Shown here: in pieces, positions 24,399 through 35,801 of the stretch | Layout: each line of letters starts with the position of its first letter | Position numbering within the stretch: position 1 is the stretch's first letter | Assembly (NCBI GenBank): GCA_021234155.1 | Contig: JAJEKV010000025.1 | Span: 5,437,310-5,501,309, forward strand | Source: Isoetes taiwanensis | Lineage: Eukaryota; Streptophyta; Lycopodiopsida; Isoetales; Isoetaceae | Direction: 5' to 3' | DNA length: 64,000 nucleotides | Notes under the pieces: generated by a model | What the model was told of the DNA's origin: nothing | The model's database searches: none | What the model saw: the letters and a program-made list of their open reading frames with translations, nothing else | Program-made: the position numbers and the translations under genes

Positions 24399-24788
24399 AT
24401 GGCAGAGGCAGACACCGATGATTCAATTAGTGAGATTTCAGATGAAAATGACAGTGAGTATGACGTTCATGACGCTGTGGGCTGCAGCACATCGGAGGAG
24501 GAAACCGAGGAAAATATTTCCAATGTTGGCAGTCCAAGTGCCCATGTTACCTCGAGTATGATTTCCAACCAAGATCCCCAGCAACTTGCACAGGAATTGG
24601 CCGCTCTTTACTCGACCCGCTGCAATGGCTTCGCGCCGTGTCCGGAATGGTTATGCATTCAACCAATCTGCATATGGGTTGATGAGATTGTGCTTAATGG
24701 AACACTATGTTCCCATACCATCAGAAGTAAGTACCCCCGATGCCGCAAAGAAGCGGCCGGGCCCATATCGAGAGCCATATCCGCCTAA
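24399..24788 (+). CDS. Acidic N-terminal ORF of the inverted-repeat element
   Basis: 129 codons from an ATG in a strong context (ACCATGGCA). Residues 1-45 are highly acidic (Asp/Glu/Ser-rich, e.g. SISEISDENDSEYDV), typical of activation-like or unstructured N-termini of plant transposon proteins. A GTAAGT donor lies at 24727, so this may be exon 1 of a gene continuing in the ORF at 24930. None of the AG acceptors I tested keeps both frames open, so the join is unproven. Function unknown. Confidence 0.5.
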   Translation: MAEADTDDSISEISDENDSEYDVHDAVGCSTSEEETEENISNVGSPSAHVTSSMISNQDPQQLAQELAALYSTRCNGFAPCPEWLCIQPICIWVDEIVLNGTLCSHTIRSKYPRCRKEAAGPISRAISA

Positions 24789-24929
24789 TGCAACGGTGGG
24801 CTGCATATTGTGATGAACTTGCATGCGATGCAGACTCTGGCGGTTGGTTGTATAGACGCATAACCGCCCTCACAAGTTAGTGCCTTATGTGGAGCTATGG
24901 AGCCACTTTAGTTGCCGCGGCACACCTAG

Positions 24930-25526
24930 ATGGAACCATCCATCTACGAACCACCGCCACCTCCCAAAAAATTTCGTGAGGAATGGGAAATTGGTGTGCA
25001 CACCCATGGCATTCCGCAAGAGTATATAATGCAGTGCATGGAAGTGTGCACATGCAAAAGCAGCCAAATCATGAAAGATGTTGACTTCAATTACTATGAG
25101 GAGAGCACCATGGGCAGCCTCGAACAAAGGGTGGTTGAGCTTCAAATGGCTTATCGTGTTCGATTAGTCCATTCTCACCAACGTGTGAGGGGTGTAACAG
25201 GTGAGATCGTGGATGACTTCGCCTGCCACAGATGGAGGCAACCGCATAGAAGAGGGACTCGCGGGGATAGGCAGATCAGAAGGTCGCACCGTAGAGGATG
25301 CTTGTTTCTGTTGCGGACTGTGAAACCACATGGAAACAATGCATCATCTGCTGTTGCACGAATATACATACGCACGGAACATACAGGACATGACCCTTTC
25401 ACAAATGCAGAGGACTGGTCAATGCCCGTGCATCCTGAACTACTAGGGGCTGCTGCACAAGAGCTTCGGAGTATCGGGATGACTCGTGCAGTGTGGGACT
25501 TTGCAAGAGCGCTCTGCGAAACATAA
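24930..25526 (+). CDS. Zinc-finger-like DNA-binding ORF of the inverted-repeat element
   Basis: 198 codons, ending 48 bp before the right inverted repeat. Near residues 95-160 it has a C...C...H..H arrangement: FACHRWRQPHRRGTRGD, then RRGCLFLLRTV, then RTEHTGHDP. The spacing and basic linker resemble the WRKY/GCM1/FLYWCH-type finger at the N-terminus of many Mutator- and KDZ-like transposases. A helical tail PVHPELLGAAAQELRSIGM follows. No DDE catalytic motif is present. It may bind the element's own arms. The start codon directly follows CACACCTAG, which could also be a splice acceptor. Confidence 0.55.
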   Translation: MEPSIYEPPPPPKKFREEWEIGVHTHGIPQEYIMQCMEVCTCKSSQIMKDVDFNYYEESTMGSLEQRVVELQMAYRVRLVHSHQRVRGVTGEIVDDFACHRWRQPHRRGTRGDRQIRRSHRRGCLFLLRTVKPHGNNASSAVARIYIRTEHTGHDPFTNAEDWSMPVHPELLGAAAQELRSIGMTRAVWDFARALCET

Positions 25527-25574
25527 AATGATCACCAGCAAAATGAGAAAACAGCTTATTACATTACATGATTA

Positions 25575-25974
25575 CCTTTGTGTTCTTCAAAGGCGCTTCC
25601 TGAAAGCCAAGAGCCTGCAATGAATGTTCGTTTTAACAGGCCGAAGGTCTTCTATATATGACATCTTCGGCCTTGCCCTCCTAGTAAAACGATTCGCTCA
25701 AGCGAATCGTTCTACTTACGTGAACGATTTTGCCAACCCTTTTTCGAAATCCACCAAGCAAAATCCACCTTCTTCAAGGCAGATTCAATTTCTCGTGATC
25801 CCCTTTTGTCCTCACTTGGCCCCCTTGTCCCCGTACTTCCCTCTTTTGGCTTCCCTTGGGCCCCCTCAGATCTTGTTTGAATTTGGATCACTTTTCCATA
25901 TCCCATGTAGGACAAATTAGGTACCTTTATCTTGGATATACCTTGTGATAAGAATGGAGAAAGAAAATTGAAAA
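25575..25974. repeat. Right terminal inverted repeat, 400 bp
   Basis: Reverse complement of the left arm. It contains its own palindrome ACGATTCGCTCAAGCGAATCGT near 25689-25711, absent from the left arm. That marks where the arms have diverged. Confidence 0.9.
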
Positions 25975-26437
25975 AAAGCGAGACATGCAAAATCCACCAA
26001 GCTACAGTATATGATCCCGCGGTACATCTGTCAAGTTTGGCATTTCTCCAGAGCCTAAATTTTGGGAAAGCGTAAGTCGATAATGGTATGGAAAGGCATT
26101 GCATTTTTCCTTCCAGCAGCTTTAGTATAGAATAGAAAGGCTTTGCTTTTCCAGGTCTGAGAAGCACCACTGTTGAACCAACTTGCAGATAAGAAAAGTG
26201 AGAGTTATTTTTAATTCTTTTTCCATTAGCAAGGCTGTAGCATGTGGATAGGGTGCAACAACTACTAGCTACCAAGGATACTTGTCACAACTTTTATTCT
26301 ATATTGCAATATTTGGTGAAACAAAACTCAACAATTTGTACTAAAAGCCATGTCACGATTTCTATATTACAGTGTTGGGACTCAAAGCAACCGTTATGTG
26401 TTTGGAAAAGATTATCAGCACCTTGTTTGGAAAGATA

Positions 26438-27121
26438 CCATATGGCCTCGTCAAAAAAAGGGATAAAAGGAAAAAACATTGTTAGTCATGAACATGAAAA
26501 GGCGCCTGAAGCAGAGGAGCATCAGATTCAAAGGAGTGAAGTGTATTATTTCATCTTGTGAAAAACACTAGGTCTATAAGAAGAAGTGAAGAAGCAGCAA
26601 TTTTTATTGAAAAGGAAACGGAAAAGGCAGGAGTTCCAGTGCATTATCCCCCTGCTCCTCCTCCTTCAGATCTTAAATGTGTTGTTCCATATGGTGCTGC
26701 ACCTGCTCCTTCTCCAAATGCCTAGACAACAATAGGATTATGCGGATGCTTCGAAAATGGTGCATCATGTAAGTTCCCACACATCACATCCTTGCCTTTT
26801 CAACTTTCTAAGTTATACTTAGCACATTTTTCTAACATTCTTTCAGGTTGTATCACATGTTGGCTTCCTTGTATCTCCTTTGGACAGGTTGCACATATCC
26901 TAGACCAAGATGCCATGCGTAAGTATCCTGCTTTGCTTTGTTTTTTCTAGCTGAAATTTTGAATCTCAAGTGCTTAAGTGATTTGTTATACTTTCTCTTG
27001 GTTGTGGTTTGAGATTCCAATTGTTATGTGTAATACTATTTTTTATGTTATAGCCTGCTGTTTGGCTGGATGTCTGGTATGCCTCGTGCATCTACACATG
27101 TGGTTACAGAGGCAAGCTTAG
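26438..27121 (+). pseudogene. PLAC8-family (plant cadmium resistance / cell number regulator type) gene, damaged
   Basis: PLAC8 proteins are small cysteine-rich membrane proteins of the plasma membrane or organelles, linked to metal transport and organ size. Three exons can be read. The first ends at 26768, after PPAPPPSDLKCVVPYG and TIGLCGCFENGAS. The second is 26847-26918 (CITCWLPCISFGQVAHILDQ). The third is 27054-27121, beginning CCLAGCLVCLV. Donors at 26769 and 26919 are both GTAAGT, and the acceptors end in CAG and TAG. Damage: a TAG at 26723-26725 replaces the tryptophan normally just before TGLCGCF, the 5' coding frame is broken upstream of about 26590, and the last exon ends early, lacking the YRxKLRxxYGL segment and C-terminal half. 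A start at 26438 (ATGGCCTCG) is a guess. The tRNA-like insert at 27122 abuts the truncation. Confidence 0.72.
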
Positions 27122-27230
27122 GCAGAAAGATTTTAGAATATGAAATACGGGGACTCGAACCTCTATCAAAATACCTCAATGTCCTAATAAGGCTACTTTA
27201 ACCAATATATCCAGTCAACTAATGTGATTA
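27122..27230 (-). mobile_element. tRNA-derived SINE-like sequence
   Basis: On the minus strand TTGGTTAAAGTAGCC (A-box-like) is followed about 45 bp later by GAGGTTCGAGTCCCCG, a near-perfect RNA polymerase III B box. It is not foldable as an intact tRNA because the anticodon arm is degenerate. It directly follows the shortened last exon of the PLAC8-like gene, so insertion there may have removed the gene's 3' part. A decayed tRNA gene is the alternative. Confidence 0.5.
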
Positions 27231-29040
27231 TCTTTTACCTTGAATCTATGTTTTTTTTTATAACAACCCATTCAATTATTTTAAGGATATATGGTCTATG
27301 GTTTCAGGAATTGTTTTTTTTACATCCATATCAGATCCCCCTGGAACCCCCTATTATTTTGCTACATATTGATGTAGATCAACGCATCTGCACTCTCGTA
27401 GCAAATAGAAACCTCTTTATATAATTATAACATGGCCATTCCCCTCATAAAGAATGCAACATCTTAAATCAGTTTATACATGGAATTCATTAGCTATGAG
27501 GCCCTTGATAAAATATAGTGCAACAACTTAGATAACTTACAGTTATATATTTTAGGCTAGCCATGCTCCATGCCATATTCAAAAGCCCCAAGTTTCTCAT
27601 GGCTCTCTTTGTACCTTTGTGGACTCATCTCAATCTTAGAACATGTCTAGATTTAATCTCATGCCACTATCGATATTAGATCCCTTAAATATGGTTTTTA
27701 TTATTTCATAATAAAAACTCAATTCCTTAGCTAACAATCAATTTGACACAGTTAATATGAGTTCCATCTCCACGAGCCAAGAAATACCAACTTTAAATCT
27801 TTTAGACTTCTTAATCTTAATTACATATTATTCTTTATTACCTGTTATTCAAAGCAATTCAACTTCTTACATATTTTCGTCCTTTGTGTTTTACCCAAAT
27901 CTCTTGCGTCTTCGCCTGTATTTTCTTGGCAAAGGGTCCTTGCTATATCCAAGCCCCTTGGTACTTCCATGTTTTCCCTTTGGACTCCTTGTATATTCGT
28001 TTACACTTATATATCAATGTGTTAAACAAGATAATGGAAAAAAGACACAAATAAGACAAGTGCAAATATAACCAACAAAAAGCAAGCCGTTCCAAATCCA
28101 GTATATCGGAGAAGATTCTCAAGACATCGATTGATCATATTCACAACCAAATCGACCTCAAATCTGCCCTTTCCCTGCAATTTCAACCATGATCCAGCCC
28201 AAACTCGGCATGTTCCCCACAAGATTCATGCTTCTTCTCTTCCTTTCAAGTATCTCAACCATAGTTCAAAAGCTTACACACAAATACTACTACATCATAG
28301 GAAATTTAACCTCTGATCCTTTTTTCAATTCAACTACTAGCATGCTTGAATCTGATCACAGCCTATGAAATCACAAATAGATTGGTGAAAAACCCCACCT
28401 GAAAGAAAACACACGATGTCGATCTTCATGCGATCTCCAAGGCCTTGCATACTCTGTGTCTCCAATCCAATCCTTCTCTGCAAAAACTTGCTCCCAAAAA
28501 GCTCTCTCTCCTATACAAAAGTTTGCTCTTAAAAAACCTCCAAGTTTCCAAAAAGCTTTTCCAAATATCCTTTTTAGCACAACCTTCAAAAATCTATTTC
28601 TAATAAAAGGCAAAACCCTTGCTTATATGAGATCTATATTGTATGCATGTCAAGCATGATACATCCCTTCAAGCACTTAAACTCTTCGTCTCTCGGTCTA
28701 GGTTATTTCACTCTCTCTCAATTTTGACCATTAGTTTTCAAATGAGCTGATATCAATTTCAGATATCTCTCTGGCGCTCCGTATCCGGCACTGTTCTATC
28801 CTTACTTTCTGTAACAGCTACGAAAGAACCTGGCCATCGCATTCGCCAATCGCCATAGTCGCCATTCACCATTCGCCATCTTAGATGCAAAATTGGGTTT
28901 AGGGTTTGGGTCATTACTAGTATGTACTTTCAAATTTGGGCTTCTCCAAGAATTGGGCAGCCACCCAGTTTTGCATGTATATTTAGTACAGTTTAGTGTC
29001 AAAACATAAAGGTAAAATTGGATTAGGCTCTGGGTAATAC
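27231..29040. other. AT-rich spacer
   Basis: 1.8 kb without a supported gene. The longest frames (27757-28071 and the minus frame at 28371-28613) are low-complexity or hydrophobic and lack recognisable motifs. GAATTGGGTTTAGGGTTTGGG near 28890 is only a short telomere-like word. Confidence 0.4.
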
Positions 29041-31140
29041 TGTGATGTTCTAGCATAATATATGCTACAAATACGTATACTATACTGCCATGTCACCGTA
29101 CATGTCACGGAGATGACATGTACAAGAGTAGGACCCAATATTACTGTAGGTATGACTGTGTGTGGCGACCATTATAGGAATTGGTATATTATACTAATGG
29201 TATAATACCACCAACGAACCTTAGATATATTATGTGGGTCACATATAATAGCCCCTGGGGGCAAAGACTCAACATATTATTCTAAAATATTAAGTGAGCC
29301 ATTAAAGCTCACTTGTGTGGTACATGCCTAATTGCATGTGTGACACATGTCAAGCAGAGAGCACCCATTCCAAATGCCTATTAATAGGTACTTGCCATAA
29401 AGGTGCTAGTTGGCCTCACTTGCCATTTCGCAGGTCATCGTTGGGCCAGGTGGCTCAATCGCAGGGCAAGGCCCCATTTTCGAGGCCTATATAAAGGGAG
29501 AGCATAAACCCTAAAACCTTTCTAAATTTTGGGCTAACAGCGTGTTGGGGACCTTCCAGAGGTCAGTTCGGGCACTGGAGGGTAGAAGCCAGCCTCAAAG
29601 CTCGAGCGGAGCTCATGTATATAAGGCGCTGCTCTAGCGCCTTAGCATTTGTAGAGCATCACCATCTCGGGCAGTCACAGTAGCAAAATGGGCGATGGAT
29701 TAGATTGGTAATAGTTTTAGCTTAACAGTAGGAGTTAAGCTAGAAAGCACCTTTGTTTTAGTGTTAGATGATTAGGGCTACTAACGATAAGACTTATTAA
29801 AAGGCAACATTGTTATTTATGTGGGTGCAACACCAACGACCAAGGGGGATGTGACCTTTATTAGAAGGCAACTTTGTTATTTATATGGGTGCAACACCAA
29901 CGACCAAGAGGGAGGCTTCATGAACGACCAAGGGGAATGCGGCATCACCAACCAAAGGGAGCTACTAGTGACTTCAATGACTCCAATGTTTTATCCAGTT
30001 TCTGACCAAAAGCGACCAATTCTTAGTACTTCTGTCACATCGGTTGTCTCTTGATCCCATTCCTATTCTATTACCTTGAGAGCCATTCCTTTGTCTTTTC
30101 AGGTTAACCGAATCCTTAAGCTTTTGAAAATCTAGCTAGTTGGATTACTGATAGATCCTGAGTTCCCATCCCTCAAGCCTAAGCCATGACTTTACGTGTT
30201 TGCTAGAGTTATGCTCTAGTGTTTAATTTGAGTTTCCCTATTCCTTTCATATTCCAAGATTCAGTCTTTCTCGGAGATTCTCTTGCTCAGGATAGCACTG
30301 TTGGGTGGTAAGCTTTGCCCTTAAGGGATGGATTTGTGCCTATTTATTTTATTTCCTGATGATTGTTTTGTAGATACAGCTTGGAGCTACACCTTCGTAT
30401 CATTTGCACCTATTGTGTATCGGGGCAAGGGGGGTAGAGACCTAAGAGCCATGTGTAGTATGATCCTAGTTGTTAAACCTCTGTAATTCCAATTATAATG
30501 TGGCCTGTGCATAGGGAACCCACCTGATTGTGGGCCGAGGGCCTTGACTGGTGTAGAATAGGGGACTTATTCCAATTGCAGAGAGATCCAGGGTGTGCGT
30601 TGTCTATTAAGGATCCAGCAAGCTAGGCCTAATACTTTGCCATTGCGAGAGGGCACTTTATGAGTTTGATGCTAGGTGATGCGTCACCCCAGTGAAGTTA
30701 GGTTGAGTACGAGCGGGGGGACCTCGTCTCTATAGCTGCTTGCAATGGAAAGATGCGTCATCTGACCAGGGGAGATACAACCCTGGAGTATTACGTCTCC
30801 GACGGGCTACAGTAGAGACTAAAACTTTTTAATCTATTTGCAGAGTATGCACAAGAGGGGCATATGCAATGGGCTACCCTTGCCATTGTTCTATGCCAGT
30901 CAACTCGAGTGTTACGACTTCCATCTGCTATTATCTTGAGGCCCAGGCCGTCAATCCTACCTCACAGAGTCTGAGCTTGGATTAGGATCTCCCATGTTAT
31001 GGTATTATAATATTATATCTATGCGGTGATGTATTGTATGCCTCACTCTTTGTGGTGCCTCACCCTTCATGGTGAGCATTTAGTTGATTATTGATGCATG
31101 TTGCTTGTGCTTACATTTATGCACTTCTGCAGTGAGATTG
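29041..31140 (+). mobile_element. Diverged LTR related to the one at 19617
   Basis: It starts TGTGATGTTCTAGC, comparable to TGTGACGTTCCCC. It shares in order TATATAAAG with AAACCCTAAA (29488-29515), GGGGTAGAGACCTAAGAGCC (near 30430), CTGTGCATAGGGAACCCAC (30510) and AGAGGGGCATATGCAATGG (30852). No polypurine tract precedes it and no primer-binding site was found after it, so it is a solo or truncated LTR. The right end is uncertain because reverse transcriptase remnants begin at about 31.2 kb. A 60-bp phrase ATTAGAAGGCAACTTTGTTATTTATATGGGTGCAACACCAACGACC is duplicated near 29800-29910. Confidence 0.62.
29488..29496 (+). promoter_or_regulatory. TATA box of the second LTR
   Basis: TATATAAAG at the position corresponding to TATAAAAG in the LTR at 19617, again followed by an AAACCCTAAA phrase. 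Confidence 0.6.
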
Positions 31141-31207
31141 GTCCCGGGAAACACGGGGAAGACACGTCCTTCTTCCACATCGACTCTGGAGCACCACCAG
31201 TAGCCTG

Positions 31208-32290
31208 ATGCCATGTGGATGGCCTCCTATCGGCCTGCAGGGTCCCAGATCTTATACGATGGGATCAAGATCAGAGCACTGTCCATTTACCCTAGTAGAA
31301 AGAACTAACCCAGCAGAACTTGAAGTTTGGGAAGTAGCACCCACCTACAAATATTTGGAAATGGAGTTTCCTTCTATCATGCATTGGGACACTTCCATCC
31401 GGCTACGAGTGATAGCAGACTGGAAGGCACTATATGCAATGCAGAACAACAATCACAGAGTGAAGATGTATGATTGGGCCCATCAGTCGCACCTGTTCAG
31501 GATCTTAGTGGAGCTCGTCTTCTTACACGGGGTCAAAGTCTGGGGCCTAGTGATGTCCCTCGCTACCTAGAATGACTTGGAGTAGGTGCAAAAAGCCTTC
31601 TTAGCATGGACATTGGGGTTGAAGTCCACGGCCCCATATAAAATCCTGTTGCAGGAGATAGGTTTCTTGCCTCTTCAGAGGGCGGCCCTTAATCGCCACA
31701 TCATCTACATTCATAAGATGGTCAATATGGACAATGCTCGTCATCCTAATGGTTTATGCCGCGGTAATGGAGCCACAATGCCTCAAGGCCTGCTGGAGGG
31801 AAAAGAGAGCTCAGTGGCTGGCTAGATGGAATGTGCAGGAGCGTAGGTGCTTACAGGTGTAAATAGAGGCAGATCACCGTAGCTTGAGACAATACCTTAG
31901 CGCTTGCTTCCTCAGCAAGCTTTGGGATGTCAGCGCCCTTGAACAGTTCAAGACAACACACTACCAGCGCCATATAAATTCCACACTGGAACGAAGCCTA
32001 CAATGCCATCTGCGTACCCATCTGCTTGAAAAGATGTAGACTCATTGCCTTGATTCACACATGTGCAAATCGTCTCCGAATTGAAAATGCAGATGGATTG
32101 GGGAGCCATGCCAGGACAGGTTTTGTCAATGTTGCCAAAGGGAGCCGTTGAGGATGAATGCCATACCCTTCAGAGCTGTCTAGCATATGTTTCAGACATG
32201 TTATGCTAAGTTGGTTAGGCCTGGCTAGCTGATACATGTGATATTGGGCATGACTTTTGCACAGATGCTAGGATCATACCTTCAGGAGGT
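31208..32290 (+). pseudogene. Non-LTR (LINE-like) reverse transcriptase C-terminal remnant
   Basis: Downstream part of the thumb and post-RT region of a LINE-type protein. Visible are APTYKYLEMEF, then a segment containing DWKALYAMQNN, then HLFRILVELVFLHGVKVWG (31.30-31.56 kb). After a stop come VQKAFLAWTLGLKSTAPYKI and LLQEIGFLPLQRAALNR (31.59-31.71 kb). A decayed zinc-knuckle-like stretch (VEDECHTLQSC) follows near 32150. The polymerase palm with the YxDD box is missing, so this is the 3' remnant typical of 5'-truncated LINE copies. It directly follows the diverged LTR. Several stops and frameshifts make it dead. Confidence 0.7.
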
Positions 32291-33702
32291 CATGGATATG
32301 CGAGAACAACTATGCCCTTGGACACACACCTAACATGTATATATCTTTCATGATGTATATTTGTATAGTTTGATTGCATTCTTATTACTGTTACAGTTTT
32401 TCCCTCGAAACCCTTTGGGACAGGGGTCTTTTAATCCAGACAGTAATAAGCATGTTGCGCTTCTTCATTAGGTCCCATAGGCCGATTGTCTCTATGGACA
32501 ATAAAAACCATTCTAATTCTTTTCTTGTAAACTAGTCTTTATCTTCAATCTCAACCCAATCATTAACAATCACTTGGCCATGCCGAAAGCCTGAATGACC
32601 TAAATCCTCCCCCTTTTCCCCTTGTTTTTGTGGATTCTGTAGCTTTGTACCCATTTAATCTACCTCAATGAAGAATCAATCAATTCTTCTTTTAGACTTG
32701 TTTATTGAGCTTATACTTCTTTTGCAAAGCTATGCCTATATCCAAAGTCTGGTTTTACAAACAATGAAATTGCAATTGTTAGACAAGTAGCTCACACACC
32801 ACCTTTGTTTTTGCTTTACCGTCAACAAACCTGCAGAGCTAATCGGAGAAGCCCCCTCCCGGTGTTATTAAAAGAAAATAAAAAAAATTGTTGTTGTGGT
32901 TGTTTATTGATTCCTTTTTTTTTTTTTTACTTTTGGCCAAAAGCCAAAAAGACCACGTCTCCCATAAACAACCACAAGGGTATAAGCATTAATTGTGGCA
33001 AGAGTCTAGTTTCAAATACGTAAACTAAATGGATGCCAAATTGGGCAAACTTGCACATTCTCGATGTCAAAATTGTTCTTTCGTTCACGTTTTCTCAATT
33101 TGATTCGATGCTCTCCCTATTCTAAACAAACAACCTTGCTTTGATTTCACATCACCTAGATTTTTGGCGACTATGGATGCCGACATGCTAATTTGCCTTT
33201 TGATTGTAATCAAAGGTAAAATATCTAGTCCAGATCTTTAGAATACCTGGAATATCAAATAGTGAACCTTATAACCTCCAATTTGACCACATAATTTAAC
33301 CTCCTTCCTATATTGGCTGGTTAAAAAAAGAACAAGATGTCGACGCATCAGAGGGTTGCCTTCTTTGTTTGCAGAGGTTATTATTTGTTCTCACTTCCCT
33401 ATGAGGATTTGGAAGATCATTTGATGCCAACGTCTATTGTATGCTTATGACTTTTCTTACACGTACATGCTCATTTTCTTTGTCAAAATTTCAAATTCAT
33501 CATTACCTGAGATGATTTTGAAGATGTTTGCCAAGATTTAAGATCTATAACCATTTGAATAACATTTTGGTATGTAATATTATATTTGACAAAAGTTTCC
33601 TTTTCAGTACTTTGGTTGTTTTATGCATTTGATCATCTAAGTACTTTAGTTGTTTTATGCATTAGATCATCTAATTAACTAGCTGCAAAATAGTAGCTTG
33701 GC
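32291..33702. other. AT-rich spacer with one tandem duplication
   Basis: No supported gene. At 33609-33674 a 33-bp unit containing TACTTTAGTTGTTTTATGCATT is tandemly duplicated. Two poly-T runs lie near 32918-32930. Confidence 0.4.
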
Positions 33703-33727
33703 AAGTCGTATTTAATTAAAGTGGGAC
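33703..33727 (+). repeat. Left copy of a 25-bp perfect inverted repeat
   Basis: AAGTCGTATTTAATTAAAGT followed by GGGAC. The exact reverse complement lies at 45942-45966, 12.2 kb away. Both copies are preceded on the outer side by TGGCA, with a 2-base difference in spacing. They bracket the CpG-rich palindrome block and the DUF7869-like remnant. Confidence 0.85.
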
Positions 33728-34622
33728 TCATTCCATTCCCATTTTTTTTCGGAACCCGGTTAATTTACATAAAAAGTAGCACCCCGACCCGAAAACTATC
33801 CTTAATTCGAATTTTTGAATAAAACTCTGAATCCGAAGTTAGGCCAGTTGTCTTTCCTGTTTTCCCGTTCGCGAGTCGAGAACAAAAACAATGCAACTGA
33901 AACAAAGGAAATTCATTAAAGTTTGAAACCAAAGATGATGTTGAAAAAGAATTTTTATTAATAAATTGAACGATACAATGTATTTTTACATCTGACGCAG
34001 AGACCATGGCGGTCTTGGTTGCCACTACAGCTTACATCATCTTGGTAGGTGGTCCACCTTAGGGGATTAACTTGTGGCGCTTCTTCATGCCGTCAGAAGC
34101 CTTGGGGCAACCTCAAGAGTGTGGAATGCCTCACGTGGAGGTGCCTCTCTGAGCTACGCCGCCCGACACCACCCGACTTCTCCACTCGCCTCCCGCACCT
34201 TTCATCGAATATGCTCCTTCCCCAACCTCCGTGGATGTTATGCAATGCTTGCAATATGCCTTGAGCTTCCCGGACTTTCTCTTTGTTCTTCGCTCGTTTT
34301 TATCCCTGTGGTGTAGCGAGCAACCTCTCGATTAAAGCAATCTTGTCCCAAAGGCGGCAAGAGTGTAGCGTGGATCGGATCTCGTGCCGAACGGTATTTC
34401 TTCGCCTTGAGCTGGATCAGTATTCGCCTGGAGCGGTCTGCTCGTGATGCCCGAGCGGGATGTGGCCGGTGTCGGATCTGTGCCTAAACCACCTGGAGCA
34501 AGGAGAGTATGATTAACAATTACGGTGCCATTAGTCAAAACGAAGAAAAGAATGTTGAAATCAAATTACAACGGAGAACATTCATTCCATACAACTCCAT
34601 CCAATGACGTGGGAAGTAGTGT

Positions 34623-34877
34623 CTTTCTCGACTCACGAGTCGAGAAAGGCCCATAAAAGTCAAAGTACAACCATTCTCATTAGAATATGGTTGCATCCAA
34701 TCAAACACTAAGCATACAAATGCTTTTGTCAACGAGACAATAAGATGCCTTTCTCGACTCATGCGAGTCGAGAAAGGCCCAGAAACCCAATGTACAAGCA
34801 TTATCATAATAGATTGTACAAGCATTTCATCAACACGACAAGTATGCCTTTCTCGACTCGTGAGTCGAGAAAGGCAT
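34623..34877. repeat. Three TCGACTC palindromes
   Basis: Three short hairpins: CTTTCTCGACTC-AC-GAGTCGAGAAAG at 34623-34648 (12-bp arms), a 14-bp-arm version at 34747-34778 and a 16-bp-arm version at 34844-34877. They are separated by about 100 bp of unrelated sequence. They lie just downstream of the damaged minus-strand gene. Confidence 0.9.
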
Positions 34878-35149
34878 CGAAAACTCAATATACAAGTATA
34901 TTCATTACAAAATGGTCAATACATGTGTTCACGTTCGATTACAATATTCACACAATTTGACTATCTGAAAGCAGGGGTCACTCTTCTTGTTCACCAAAGT
35001 ATTTGTCGTCCATAGCTTTCATGATCGGCTTGCTCTCGGATCGGGTTCCGTGAGGCTCCTGGATAGTTCGTAGCACATCGGGCGACAAGAATGGCAAAGA
35101 GGGATTCCGCCAAGATGTGACAGTCCAAGGACAACCACCTATCCGCCTC

Positions 35150-35660
35150 ATATTTCTTCAGTCGATATGGCTTAGCAATGATTGTATTTTGCGCGCTATG
35201 ATAGCACTTGTAGGCGGAGTCGCCTATGATCGGCGGTTGTGTTTGCCATAGTCCCGAATTGCTCATAAACCCCCGCCCAAAATTTTTTTCACCATTATAG
35301 GCTTCCCTTTGTGATGGTCGGATCGAGGTCCTTCACATGCTCGACCCTTTCGCTTCCCCAAACGAACTTGAACTTCAAAACTGAAATGCCGAGAACACCA
35401 AGAACATTGACAATATTTTTCTTTGCCATACAAGACCATATGCCCACTTCAATCCCCGCCTGCACCATTCAATAATTTCCTTAGCTCTAGGCCCTGAATA
35501 CACTATTTTATGCTCGCTTTCATTGGGATCATGAGGTGTTAATCTCGGGGACGCCTTTTGTCGTGGTATACCGCAGCCTAATACTCCATTGACGCCAAAT
35601 ATTACAAGCTTGGTGGGACCACCGATCCCGCTTGGAGTTTGGCTCACCATATTTCCGGTT
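35150..35660 (-). other. FCP1/NLI-type HAD domain segment
   Basis: Two separate open pieces give adjoining parts of one domain. GPTKLVIFGVNGVL, then SGPRAKEIIEWCRRGLK (recalling RPGAREFLEWC of FCP1-type phosphatases), lies at 35640-35440. GDSAYKCYHSAQNTIIAKPY (the DDSPYK...P.N motif region) lies at 35230-35170. The nucleophile position (DxN/DxD) reads GVN, and the first Asp of DDS reads G, so catalysis is unlikely as written. The two pieces are in different frames. Confidence 0.6.
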
Positions 35661-35801
35661 CATCGGGATCCAAATGGGATCATTATCTTTTCGTGTTCTT
35701 TTCCGGGTGTGAGCGTTGTCTTGTTCGATTGTCTTTGTCCTTTTCATTCTCCTCCTCGCGACGTGAACCGCTGCCCAATGACAATGATCCGAGTCGTTGA
35801 G

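Larger units (their letters stand above)
23630..25974 (+). mobile_element. 2.3-kb element with 400-bp terminal inverted repeats
   Basis: Two arms of about 400 bp in inverted orientation enclose 1.5 kb carrying two plus-strand open frames. Such long arms are typical of Mutator-like elements and of some foldback elements. I could not find a 9-bp target duplication next to the outer ends, so the superfamily is inferred. The cargo has a transposase-like DNA-binding segment but no catalytic domain, so this copy is non-autonomous. A (CA)n run lies just inside the left arm. Confidence 0.78.

Noticed and set aside
25712-26275. 187-codon minus-strand open frame
   Set aside because: It runs through the right terminal inverted repeat and matches the frame at 23548-23919 through the left arm. 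The openness comes from the repeat, not from a gene.
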